This document shows, one piece after another, positions 1 to 13,300 of a stretch of DNA of 64,000 bases (its first letter is position 1; each line of letters begins with the position of its first letter). The stretch comes from Hippopus hippopus. Its lineage: Eukaryota; Mollusca; Bivalvia; Cardiida; Cardiidae. The position numbers were made by a program, and so were the translations under genes. Location of the stretch: positions 60,789,063 to 60,853,062 of the forward strand of contig OX328097.1 in the NCBI GenBank assembly GCA_946811185.2, written 5' to 3'. A model generated the notes under the pieces. That model was not told where the DNA came from, made no database searches, and worked only from the letters and a program-made list of their open reading frames with translations.

Positions 1-944
1 AACTGTATCAGTGTACATAAGTTGTCTAAATAGCATATTAAAGTATTAAAGTATCTTTCATCAAAGTTTTTTAGAAAAGAAAAACAAAAACATGATTGAG
101 CCATGCTCTGCAGTGCTTTTATTAAGTGGACATGGATTTAACATACACCCTGAAAATTCCCCAAAATGTCAAAATAATAAGACATGATGTTTTTGGTATG
201 TAAAGAATTAAAAAAAGAAAACATCCCAGAATTCATACTCTGATATATAAAGTTGTAAGTTAGAAGTCCTAAAATCAAGGGTTTAATTAAACATCTGGTA
301 TCAGAATGGCTGTAACTACTGACTCCAATATCTGACCATTTGAGGCACATGCTTCATCACCTCACATTATCGGATATCATAAACCCAATCTCTTTGACAA
401 CCAATTATAATAACAGGAAAGGAGTAAAACTGGATTTTGGTAATAAGTTAATTTTGTACCAATATAAGAAACAGTGACAAGCTTTTTGTGATAGCCTATG
501 ATAATTATTATCTAACTTGTATGACGTAAAAATCTAGACCTAAGTTTCCATTCCACAATTACATTCTTTTTCAAGACTGTATCTACAACAGAAAAATGGT
601 GATTTTTATATCTTTCAGTGAATGTCAAAACACATGGAAAATCTTTTTCAAAAAATGATCGTCATGGGAAAAAAAACACGAAAATTCATGACAAAACAAA
701 TGTCAAATTGACCTCGTCAGATTTAAGATCCTTTAATCTGTCTTATTTAGCCTTGATTATGGCTTTAAACAGATGAATTGCTTACATACCACATAGAAAA
801 CATTGCCACTAATAAAATGGGGGAAAAAATAACTCTGTCATGTAATTGAGATATTTAAAACTTCCTGAATTGTCAAAAAAAAAAAATCCTAGAATTCAGA
901 TATGGAATTTCAAATTCCCTGGAATAAGCTCTTTATGAAAGTAG
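1..944. other. Intron sequence, nothing recognised
   Basis: AT-rich. No exon of the missing legumain N-terminus was seen on + strand, and no repeat of the named families until 945. Confidence 0.5.
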
Positions 945-1147
945 TCTGTGCAGGCTGACCTTAGTCAGAACTTTTTACTTTTTGTAAATTTTCTGAATGT
1001 CCAAGGACCATTCTAGCTCAGGATTCAGCCGGTTGTTTGACAAAATGGATTTTATGGATCCATAAATACTAGTATGTGATGACTTACTTGGTAAGATGCA
1101 TCACAGAGATGCATTGAACCTCGTTTGCCTGAGTAAGGCTCATATGT
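945..1147 (-). mobile_element. F3 element, partial
   Basis: Antisense F3: TGCAGGCTGACC core, CCAAGGACCATTCTA, GGATCCATAAATA, and terminal GATGCATTGAACC. The far end is lost. It is joined at 1145 to a short piece ending CATCCCTTGTA, which resembles a mariner-type terminus. Confidence 0.7.
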
Positions 1148-1245
1148 ATTTTCAAGAAAAGTATGAGGCTTTTTTTGGATACTTTTTGAACATCCCTTGT
1201 ATGTAATGGCTGTAACGTTAAGAAAGGGAAATTTTTTTTTTGTAG

Positions 1246-1327
1246 AAATCCAGTACAAGGTAACATTATTAACAGACCTAACGGGCCAAATGTGTATGAA
1301 GGAGTGAAAATAGACTACAAAGGAAAG
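1246..1327 (+). CDS. LGMN: Legumain exon w1
   Basis: Preceded by a T-run and TAG acceptor, followed by GTAACT donor. The first base completes a codon from an upstream exon outside the window. The 27 full codons begin [13 protein letters not shown] and end YKGK, matching the conserved INRPNG segment before the catalytic His. The exon ends in phase 0. The donor merges into the end of an F1 repeat copy. Confidence 0.9.
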
Positions 1328-4300
1328 GTAACTCACTACTTCTGTACTATACAACATAAGTGTAGACTTGTCCATATTGAAAGTATTAGCAGACTACAAA
1401 TTAGATGTAGCTCAATGATGAGATTTGTCTCCAAAAGTGTTGAAAACATTGTGGAAAAAGGAGAAAATGCTGGTTACCATTATTTTCTCTTTTTTCCACA
1501 AGGTTTTCTAAACCTGTTTTAATTATGGTTGTTTTAAACTCGTGATTGTGTAGTGGCTAAAATTTTGCTTCATTCTCTTTCACATCTAAACTGGAGCACC
1601 ACTAATGTTTTGTGAACAAGATAAATTTTTAGGAGGACTGTTTTGGAAGAAAATGTAGGATTAATGTCATAGTCTAGTCATCTTCTTCATTATTCGTTTC
1701 ATCATAGTTATGTGAAAACTTTCTCATATTTCTGTTATTACTGAAGATGTTTAATTGACATTTGGACTAGTCCTTATCTCTGTCCTCCAAGGCAAAATTT
1801 TAGACCTGTCCAATTTTAAAGCATTTGCTTATGACAAGATGCAGTTGATGGAATTTGTCATTTAGAGACTAGGAAACACTTTTGGAAAAGGAGAAAATGC
1901 TGGTTACCAGTATTTTCACTTTTTCCTACAATGTTTTGAATAGCATTCTTTCTTGGGGTTGTCAAACCTCTGGACTGTAAGGTAAAGGGTTAACTAGGGA
2001 AACTTAAACCAGAAGGGTAGGTAAGTCGCAACACATTTTTGACACAGTTATGCCACTTTCTTTTCACACTGAAATAGCAGCTGCTGCCAATTGTAGGCAT
2101 CTTCATGTGGTACTTTTGTTAAATTGTTTGGTAGTGTTTATTCATTTACAACAGAATCGAGTGTTTTAACTACTCTGAGGAAGAAAGCTTTTGAAAATAT
2201 CAAGGAAAGAGGAAAAAATGTTGGTTACTGCTGGTTTACACTCATAGTGTTAAATGTTCATGGTGAAAATTACGGGACTTGTGAAAGGGTAGAAAACATT
2301 TTAGGTAAAGGAGAAAATGCTGGTTACTATCGTTTTCTCCTTTTCCCGCAGTGTTCTCAAAAGCCATCTTGGTTAGGGTAGTTAGGACACTGGATTATTT
2401 CCTAGAAGGTTGAGACAATGAAAAAAGAGGATGTCATTTCAGGATGTCAATCCAGACAAGTTCATTGCTGTACTGACAGGTGATGCTGAAACAGCTGGTG
2501 GAAAAGTCATCGACAGGTATGCACCATCTGCTTTTATTCTGTTCCCGAAATTTTGGACACTTCTCAAATTGAAAGGAGCAGCAAAAAGCAAATTTGAAAT
2601 GCATATAAATGAGTTTATGCTCTGATGTGGTAGAAAAACATGGAAAAGGAGAACATGTTCATTACCAGCATTTTCTGTTTGTCACACAGTGTTTTTGAAA
2701 GCCTTCTTCCCAAGGGTCGTTAAACATGGGATTGTTTGGTAAAGGGTTAACCTTTTAATCTTTAAATCTTTACTAAACAACAAAGCTCTGGTCTTGCAGA
2801 AAACAAATTAAGCATGGTGTGAATGTTGGGATTTGTCTTTAAAAGGGTAGAAAACATTGTCAGAAAAGAAGAAAATGCTGTTTACTGGCATTTTTTTCTT
2901 TTCCACAATGTTTGTAAAATTTTGTCATTTGGTAGAGGGCTGATATTGCACAAGCAATTAAAACCTTTTTTCACAATATTTCTTTCAACAATATACATAT
3001 TCCTTACAGAACAGGATTTTATTGTTATATTTTCAAGTAAATAATGAACTTTATCTTTATTAGCACTGAAGATGACTACATCTTTGTCAACTTTGTTGAC
3101 CACGGCGCACCTGGAATCTTAGGTTTTGGAGATGATTTCGTAAGATTATAAGCAGTTTGGATGATGTTTCTGTTACTAACATAGATATAGTTAACTTGTT
3201 GCCTCCAGACACAAATTTGAAGCAGACAATTTGAAGCAAACCTTGTAAATTCATCTTTATCAACAGCAGTTAAGGTCAGATACATCAATGAATTTACAAA
3301 TGTCATGCAAAAACATAATTGCAAAAAGAGAAGTTGGTAAATATGAGCAATTTATACTTTTTGCTGCAAAATGAAAAAAAAAAACGTTGATCTGGAGGCA
3401 GGAATGTGTTAATCCAGTGTATTCACATAGCTTGACTGTTTGGCTTGGGTTGATGTTTTTATGTTTATCAGCTCTGCTGTTTTGCGAAGAAAACACCAAG
3501 GTATTGCCATAGCCGTGACATGGATGTCTGTGTCATCATGCAAAAAACATGGACATTCTATAATATCTCTGTTATTACTGAAGATAATTCATTACCTCAA
3601 ACTTGGACTAGTTGTTAACAATTAAAAGGGGAACCTATACAACAAGGGCAGGTAACCATCAAAATATTTTTGACTTTGTTATGCCTTTTTTTCAACTTGG
3701 AATTTTCACTGAAAGCAACTGCAGCAGAGTGCCATATACAGTCAAACCTCAGTGGCTCAAACCTGGAAAATTTCAAACAGCAATGAAAGGTAGAATGATG
3801 ATATTTGGCCCAGCAAAATCTCTATATGATTTAAATTGTTCGACCATGGAAAACTCTCACACTTCATAATTTGACCTTTCGATTACCTACCATGGACCTG
3901 TCATTCCTTCTTCTGTGTATTTTACCTGTCAAAGTCAAACAAAAGGTTAATCAATAATAAGTCACAGATTTTCACACCTTTATCTGTTAACTTGATACGT
4001 CGGAAACTGTCTGTCCAATAATGGATGTGGTGCATTTTTTTAAAACTTACTATAAAATATACACACTTGATTTAGTTGTCAATTAAAGATTTTTTTGCTG
4101 TGATTGAATTATTGCTATGTCTTTAATTTATTGGTTTCCAAGAATGTTGTGATGAATTATTTCTGCAATCATTTTTATACGCCCATCGAAGACGGGACAT
4201 ATTATGGGATCACCCATGGTGGGTGGGCAGGCGGTGTCCAGTTCTTTGTCCAGAACATAACTTTGTCATCTCCAGTCCGATTGACTTGAAACTTGGCATG

Positions 4301-7300
4301 TGTGTTTTTTGCAATTATACGGAGTGCAGTGCGAAAGAACCATAACTCTACCTCGTGCTGTCTTTGAGTTATTTCCCTTTGATCGTCATTTTTACAGCAT
4401 TTTCTGCTTGTCTGGAGCATAACTTTGTCATCTTCAGTCTGATTGACTTGAAACTTGGCATTTGTGTTTGTTGCAATAATATAGAGTGCAGTGCGAAATA
4501 ACCATAACTCTACCTGGTGCTGTCTTTGAGTTATTTCCCTTTGATCGTCATTTTTACAGCCTTTTCTGCTTGTCCGGAGCATAGCTTTGTCATCTCCAGT
4601 TCGATTGACTTGAAACTTGGCATTTGTGTTTGTTGCAATAATACGGAGTGCAGTGGGAAAGAACCATAACTCTACCCGGTGCTGTCTTTGAGTTATTTCC
4701 CTTTGATCGTCATTTTTACAGCATTTTCTGCTTGTCCGGAGCATAACTTTGTCATCTCCAGTCTGATTGACTTGAAACTTGGTATTTGTGTTTGTTGCAA
4801 TAATACGGAGTGCAGTGCGAAAGAACCATTACTCTACCTCATGCTGTCTTTGAGTTATTTCCCTTTGATCGTCATTTTTACAGCATTTTCTGCTTGTCCG
4901 GAATATAACTTTGTCATCTCTAGTCTGAACATCTTCAAATTTGGTATGCATGATTGTTGAAAATTTACGGAGTGCAGTGCACAAGAACCATAAATCTTCC
5001 TAGCACGAATTTTGAGTTATTTCCCTTCGATCGTCATTTTTACAGCATTTAGTGCTTGTCCGGAATATAACTTTGTCATCTCAAGTCAGAGTGACTTCAA
5101 ACTTGGTATGCATGTTTGTTGCAATATTACGGAGTACAGTACGCAAGAACAATAACTCTACCTAGTGCGGATTTTGAGTAATTCCACTTTGATCTTCATT
5201 TTTACAGTATTTCTTGCTTGTCCAGAACGGAACTTTGTCACCTCAAGTCAAATTGACTTGAGACTTTGGTAAACATGTTTGTTGCATTACCTGCCCTTTA
5301 TGATTATTATACCCTCTCGACAACTGGTGGTGGGATGGGCATATCTTGCGACAATTTGCCGCTCTTGTTGTTAAATGGTACAATGGTATGAAAATATAGG
5401 TTTCCATTACAAAAGGTTTTTTTGTACCACGACTTTGATCATAATCTGCACATCTAACTTAAATATGATTCAAGATGATGTTAAGTTTCATTTTACATTA
5501 TGGTCTGCAAATAAATTTCCTTTTTCTTAGCTTATCATTTTTTTGCTAATAGAACGACTTTTGAATAAGTAAAATGTCAAAACTATAGGTGACCGTCCTA
5601 TTGCAGAAGCTACATACCAACAATCGGTGAAAAGGCGTTTTAGATTAAAAAAACATAGGGTTACTTTGAGAAGTTTTCCAAAAAATTAGTTTACCTATTC
5701 TCATTTATCAAAACAATTTATTGCCAGTACTTTGGCATGGTACTTGTGAATGACTATTTTTACATAAACTCATCCACTTTTTTGATAGTGTTGGCAAAGT
5801 AATTGTATCATGTTTTTTAGAATCAAAGAGGATTCCTTACACATTTTTCATCCTGTAATAATGCAGTGATCAAGTATCACATTAAAACACAAAATGTTTA
5901 TATTGAGGAAAGAATTCCAGTACAAATGAATGAGTATTCTTTACGATTTCATTCATTTCTACATAAAAATAAGAAGCGATGATTGAAACTAGTTTGGCCT
6001 GTAAACAAAGTGTGCATGATGTCATTCATCCAGGGCACAATCCAAGGATGGTATCTCCAGAAATAGAATGTGATTAAGGTAGGTTTAAAATGTAAACAGT
6101 TAAGATGATTTGAAGCAATGAGAAATAAAACAATACACCTACAAAGTACTTCCAGTAAGATCATTTCACAGATGTAGAATCATTTATTACAGACATCTCA
6201 GTATATTTATGGTTTGTCCATTCTTATGGGTAGGAATCATGGATGATCAGTTTTATTGGGTTCTTCCGGATATTTCAAATACAAAATCTATATGAAAATA
6301 CAATGAGAATACTTGTAAACCGTTCACTGACCTCTTCATATTTAATCTGAAAATAGATCAGTCAAACTGCCATTAGTTTGAACAAATTACCCAGTCCCAA
6401 AGGTGTTTGAGCTACCACAGTTTGACTATATATGTAATGCTTAGAGTGCCAAATGCATGAAATGCCAATTTTCAGTTAGTAAACAAGAGCAGAATATTTC
6501 AATTTTGTGGCTGTTTTTGTCGGAATATTCATAGCAGTGGAGACCTGTATAATGTGTAAAAGAATGACTGGTTGGCTTTGCAAAGCATGTTAATTGAAAA
6601 TGAAGCTTGCTTAGTATGTCGATAAAAAAAGACGTAACACATAATTATAACCATTTACCACACAATCCCAAATTTTAACAACCTGTAGGAGAAGGCTTTT
6701 GAAAATAATGTGGGAAAAGGAGGGAATACTGGTAATCAGCATATTCTCCTTTTCCAACAATGTTTTTACCCTTTCACAGATAAATCTGATAATATGAGCC
6801 AATTTTAATTTATTCACAGTGTTTTCTATCCTTTTACAGCCAGAATAAGTTCATACCTGACGTTATATTAACTTACTTTTAAGTTTTTAACACCTTTGGG
6901 TGAAAGCTTTTGAAAAAAAAAGAAAATGCATGTGGGTAACCAGCATTTTCTCCTTTTCCCTCAATGTATTCTATCCTGTCATAGACAAATTCTTTCACTC
7001 TAAACATATTTACTGATTATTTTCAGTCTTCAAATGCTCTCCAATTGGACAAGTGTTATTCTAGTAGAGAGTTAACTCTGAATGCCTAATAAAACTGAAG
7101 GACATTTTCAGTGTGGGAAAAAATGCAAAACTTGAAGTATCAAGACTGCTCTGATTAGCGCACTATCATAGGTTACTCATCAACTCTTACCAAATGACAA
7201 ATTCTAGACTCTTCCAAACTGTAAGCTTCTGCAGACAACAATTTTGATAGTGACAGAAATAAACTTTGAGAAGTTGGAAAAACGTGTGGGAAAAGGAAAA

Positions 7301-10300
7301 AATGCTGGTTACCAGCATTTTCTCCTTTTCCCACAATGTTTTCGAAAGTCTTTTCCATCAGGGTCATTAAAAGTCAGGATTGTGTGGTAATCTGTTAATC
7401 TGTTCATACTAAACATACCATGTTTATGCATAAATCTTTACCAAACAACAGCAATTTGTACTTACCCAAATTGAAAGCACTTGCAGACAACAACTTGAAT
7501 GAAGCTCAAATGATGATTTTTGTCTTCGACAGGGTATAAAACATTGTAGGAAATGAAAAAATGCAGGTTACCAGCATTTTCTCCTTTTCCCACAATGTTT
7601 TCAAAAGCCCTCTTTTTCAGGGTGGTGAAAATAGGAAATGTGTGATAAAGGGATAAGTAACTAAAAATCCAATATTCACCATTATTTTGTTGGGTTTTTC
7701 TTTTTTCCATGTTACATTAAGTGGGGGGAGTAAACCCTTTAGCAAACAATTCCATGTTTAACGACCCAAATGAAGAAAGCTTTTGACAACATTGTGGCAA
7801 AAGCAGAAATGGCAGCATTTTCTCCTTTTCCCACAATGTTTTCTACCCTGTCAGAGAAAGTCAGTTCAATTTTACCCATTTCAACTTAAGCATCTGCAGA
7901 TACTTTGGAGACTCCAAAATTTTTCATTTGGTAAAGAGTTAACTTTATAGCAAAGAACAAAACTCTAGACTTGTTAAAATTGAAAGCATTTGCAGACGAG
8001 AAAATAAATGTGACTGAGAAATTGAAATTGGTTTTTGGATGGGTAGCCAACATTATGGAGAAAGGAGAAAATGCATGCTGGTAACCAGCATTTTCTCCTT
8101 TTACGACAGTGTTTTCAAATGTCTTCTTCTTTAGCGTAGTTAAAACTTGGAATTGTTGAATGAAGGGTTAAAACTCATGTGACATGACTGTAACAGATTG
8201 TTTAAAGCACTTACTGTCATGCACTTATGAATCACCATTATGATGTTGTTTACTCTTGACCCCACCAACTCATTACCAGAAGATAACATTTTAGACTGTT
8301 CCAAATTGAATACATTTGCAGACGATAAATTGAATGGGGAACAAATCATTGAATTTGTCTTTTAAAGGATAGAAAACAATGTGGGAAATGGAGAAAATGC
8401 TGGTGACCAGCATTTCCTCCCTTTCACACAGTGCTTTCTACAGCCTTATTGCTCGAGGTCATAAAAAACTTTGAACTGTGTGGTAAAGGGTCAACCCATT
8501 GTGATATGATTATAAATGTTAGAAACTTTTGAAAGTTCATGGTTACTTTTTACAAAAAAACAGTGGTCCAGATGATTTTGTCTTTGTCAACTTTGTTGAC
8601 CATGGGGCACCAGGTATTCTGGGGTTTGGTACAAAGACGGTAAGTCAGATCACTGGCACCACTTTCGGGGCACAATACCTTTTCCCCCTTACACTGCAAA
8701 GATTTATGGATTTTTCCTAAATTCTTGCTAGAGAGAACCCCTTAAAAAAAGAAGGTCCATGCAAAGTGAAAAAAGGGTTTAAAGCATCTGCTAAAAGTAT
8801 CCATATCAGCCTGTGCAGTTAGTGCAGGCTGACATGGATTAAAACTTTTTGCCTTTTTATTAATTTGCTCCATCTCTAAAGGTTACATTGATGCTTTTAA
8901 CCCCCTTTTCCCAGAGAGCTTCTCATAAGTATCAGGGCTTGATCCTTAATTCCTTAATATAACTTGATTCTCCTTCAAGCTGTAGCTTTAGGACTTTATT
9001 TTAGGGGATAGCTATGAATCTGCACTTAGACAATGCCAAGTTTTCAATGATATTTGGATAGAAAGACTTTTTTTTTTCTAGAAGTCATAGATCATAAAAG
9101 TTTTCAAAAGATATGTATCCCAATAATAGATAGGGTTGCAAAGATTTTAACTAGCAGTAGAAGATCATTAAATTTGTTTCATTAACCCTTTACTGCACAA
9201 CCCCAACTTTTAACGACCCTGATCAAGAAGGCTGTTGAAAACATTGTGGGAAAAGGAGAAAATGCTGGTTACCAGCATTTTCTCCTTTTCCCACAATGTT
9301 TTTCAGAAGGCTTCTTCCTCTGGGTCGTAAAAACCAGGGATTGTTTGGTAAAGGATTAAAGATCATAAAAGGTTACTATACAAATGTTTATCAAGAATAG
9401 AAAAGCATCATGGGTAATTGTACAAAAAGGGAGGTAATCCTGACATTATTGAAAATATTTTACCATAGTACTGTAGTTCCTTGTCACTCCTTTTTGCTCT
9501 TTACCTAACAGTCACATGTTTCATTAACCCTGAGGAAGATCTTTGAAAGCATTATAGGACAAGTAGAAAATACGTGTAATCAGTATTATATCTTTTCCCA
9601 CAGTATTTCCAAAGCCTTTTTCCTCATTGTTGTGGACAGTCCCAAAATTTTGTTGTATGGTAAAGAGTTAATGGTTACGAATAAGAGATAGGGAATTTTT
9701 CCTTTTTTTGTTTAGTTTAAAGATCATAAAAGGTTACTTTACAAATGTTTATCAAGAATAGAAAAGCATCATGGGTAATTGTACAAAAAGGGAGGTAATC
9801 CTGACAAATTATTGGAAATATTTTACCATAGTACATGTACTGTAGTTCCTCATCACTCCTTTTGCTCGTTACCGAACAGTCACATGTTTTATCAACCCTG
9901 AGGAAGATCTTTGAAAGCATTATAGGAAAAGTACAAAATACGTGTAATCAGTATTATATCTTTCCCACAATATTTCCAAAGCCTTTTTCCTCATTGTTGT
10001 TATGAGACAGGAAAGGGTTATTAAACGCTTAATGCTTAACCTGTATATGCATTTATTTCCCTGCTTATGCTTTGTTTTATATACATGTTAATAATTTGTC
10101 ATATATCTAACTGGAGATGAAATAATACATTTTTTGTGTTTCAGTTGATTTTATATCATAAATACAACACAATCAGTTAACCATCAGTATTACTATTTTA
10201 TGAATACACATGTACAGTACCCTAGTAATGTTATCTGATTGATTTGGCCATGAATCAGGACACACATGTATGCCTTATCCTATTACCATCTGCAATAGAC

Positions 10301-13300
10301 TCACTGGGGTCCTGCATGGCTCAGTCGTAAAGTGTATGACTCGTAACCTGAAGGCTCGGGGTTCAAGCCTTACTGGATCCTCAGCGCTTTTCATTGGCGT
10401 GTCCTTGGGTAAGAGCAGAGCCTTAGCCTAGTGCTGGTGAAACCCAGGAAAATCATGAATATGTGAGCTGTTGCCATGATATAACTGAAATAATATTGAA
10501 AGTAGCATAAAACACCACTCGATCAAGCAAGCAAGCAATCAACCAACCAACCAACCAGCCAACCAACCAACCAATCCACCATTCTTTAATATGAATACTC
10601 AATAGGAATTTATCGTTTGTTTTATGACATGTATGTAGTATCAAAAAATATATTTTCAAAAAGAACTGTATTGTCTAATACATTCAGAATTGTCGCTTAA
10701 CACACAATTCCAGATTTTAACAACCCTGAGAAAGAAAGCTTTTGAGAACATTGTGGGAAAAGGAGAAAATGCTAGTAACCAGCTTTTTCTCCTTTTTCCC
10801 ACAATGTTTTCTACCCTTCCCATATCATATTTTAATTTTTGAAACACATCTATTTTGTCTTCTGCTAATGCTGTCAATTTGGACAAGTCTGAAACTTTGT
10901 TGTTTGGTAAAGAGTTAATAATTTGTAAGGTACCTTTGGTACTATACCTACCATAAGTGATATTTTTTGCTATGCTATGTTTGAAAATGTTGAGACAAAA
11001 GGGATATTACTTGTTACATCAATTGTGTCTTTTCTAACAACATTTTCAAATGTATTCAGTATGAGACATTCTGTTTTGTTAATCCTATTTCTTAACTCTT
11101 AACCACACAGTCCCAAGTTTTAATGACCTTGAGGAAGAAGCCTTTGAAAAACATTGTGGGAAAAGGAGAAAATGCTGGTAACCAGCATTTTCTCCCTTTC
11201 CCACAAAGTTTTCTTTTCTTTCAGACACAAATTCCATCATTTGAGCCACATTTAATTTGTCGTCTACAAATGCTTTCAGTTTGGAACAGTCTAAAATTTT
11301 GTTGTTTGGTTAAGAGTTGAGGGCATTTTTAATGGTGCCTGCAGCAGAGTTTGTCTCGGGCATAATTTTATTTATTTATTTTCTTTTACAGTTGAAGGCA
11401 AGTGTACTAAATGATGCAATCATGGACATGCACAAGGATAGAAGATATGCAAAGGTAATTATATAACAACAATATTTATACCGTCGTGTCCAGTAATCTT
11501 GCACATCCAGCAATCTTGCGCACTTCGGTAGATTCCTGTTCCGCGAGTTTGTTTGATGAATTCTACCGGTTTCTGCAGTGTTTCTTAGACCGCAGGAATT
11601 TGGAATAATAAGAAAACCTCCAGAAAGGAACTTTAGCCAAATTTTGTACTTGAGAATGTCTAAAGTTGTTTATGACGTCATCCTTACTAATTATTCATAA
11701 ACACACCCTATGACCCAATTCTCAACGAGACTGGCTGTAGCACTTTTTATCTGTCAATTAAACAAGTAATCCATGTCTCATCACAAAGACAAGTCAACTA
11801 AACACATATTAACAACTGTATAAGATATATAGAAACAGTTTTAACATTATTTTCTTTCGTGACATGTAACCTTTATCAGATGACAAATTTATTTCTTATT
11901 TGCTGCCATTTTGCCAAAGTTCTGATCAAAGGCCTGAATCGAGCATAACTATTTCTTTTCTTCAATTATTCTTTGTATGGGCCACAAATACTTAACAAAT
12001 CCCTTGCAATGACTTTATTCAATATAAGTGCGCAACATCACTGGACAGTTGTATGTCGGATAAAACCTCACAGTTAGTGTTTACTTCTTGAATGTTTGTG
12101 TTGTTCTGGGAATCTATTTATAACTATCTTGAGTCATAATCTAGATGAAATATTTCTATAAATATGTGACCAGCCATGCAAAAAGGGACCATCTGGGAAC
12201 TGCGAAAAGTGTCAACCCTGGTCAGACTGCGTGAATTGCACAGGCTGACCAGGGTCGACACTTTTCGCTTTTATGATATTTTCTGTATGAAAAGTGGTCA
12301 TTCTATCTTGTTATACAATCATTTTTGAACTATCAACTTAAATTGACCTGCACTGTCATTGATCTGTTTTCATCTAATTGATACACAGAATTCCCAGATT
12401 GTCCCTTTTCGTGTGACGGGTCACATATATAAAAAGCTGTGAGGACCTAGCAATTCCTTTCAGTGTCATGATTAAACAGTCATTTGCTTAGGTGTGCAAG
12501 ATTACCGGACAGCATCGTACTCTGGTTAACAACATTTTCTCCTTTTCCCAAATTGTTTTCAAAAATCTTTTTCATCAGGGTTGTTAAAATTGGGGATTTT
12601 GGGGTAAAGGGATAACTTATGAAATAATCATTTTTTAGCTCCACTGGCCAAAGGCCAGCGGGCTTATGTCATGGCCTGTTGTCCGTCGTGCGTCCGTGCG
12701 TCCGTCCGTCAGTCCGTCCATCCGTGCGTCCGTCCGTCCGTCCGTCCGTGCGTTAACTTTTTTTTAAAACGTCTTCTTCTCTGAAACTACCCATCCAATT
12801 TTGATGAAACTTCACAGAAATGATCCTGCCATGGTCCTCTTCAGAATTTCTTGAAAGAATTTAATTCCTTCAAAAACTCTGGTTGCCATGGCAACAAAAC
12901 TGAAAAATTTTGAAAATCTTTGAAAATCTTCTTGTCTGAAACCGTAAGGCCAAGGGCTACCAAATTTGGCATGTAGCTTTATCTAGTGGACCTCTACCAA
13001 GTTTCTTCAATTTATAGCCCTGGGGTCAAAATTGGCCCAGCCCCGGGGGTTACAAGTTATACATGGGCTTATTTAGGGAGAACTTTAAAATTCCTCTTCT
13101 ACCTAGCCATAGGGCCTAGAGCTACCAAATTTGGCATGTAGCTTTATCTAGTGGACCTCTGCCAAGATTGTTCAAATTATAGCCCTGGGGTCAAATTAGG
13201 CCCTGCCCGGGGGTAACAAGTTTTACATGGGCTTATATAACAAGTTTTACATGGGCTTATATAGGGAGAACTTTAAAATTCTTCTTTGACCTAGCCATGG

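Noticed and set aside
1145..1205. Piece ending CATCCCTTGTA as a complete mariner element
   Set aside because: Only one mariner-like end is visible; no opposite end or transposase was found nearby.
4202..4744. 180-codon minus-strand open frame with three near-identical 54-residue blocks
   Set aside because: It is the reverse frame of a 162-bp tandem repeat that also continues outside the frame in decayed form; no start context or protein family was recognised.
7180..8494. Regularly spaced hairpins considered as a CRISPR-like array
   Set aside because: The genome is eukaryotic. The repeats are diverged transposon copies with TTAA ends, and the spacing reflects back-to-back insertions.
3064..8639. 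The duplicated His exon as an assembly duplication
   Set aside because: The flanking introns are unrelated and the two exons differ at many synonymous sites, so they are real, diverged copies.
10453..10659. Trp/Leu/Val-rich minus-strand open frame
   Set aside because: Encoded by the CAAC/CAAT tail of the SINE at 10306-10578.
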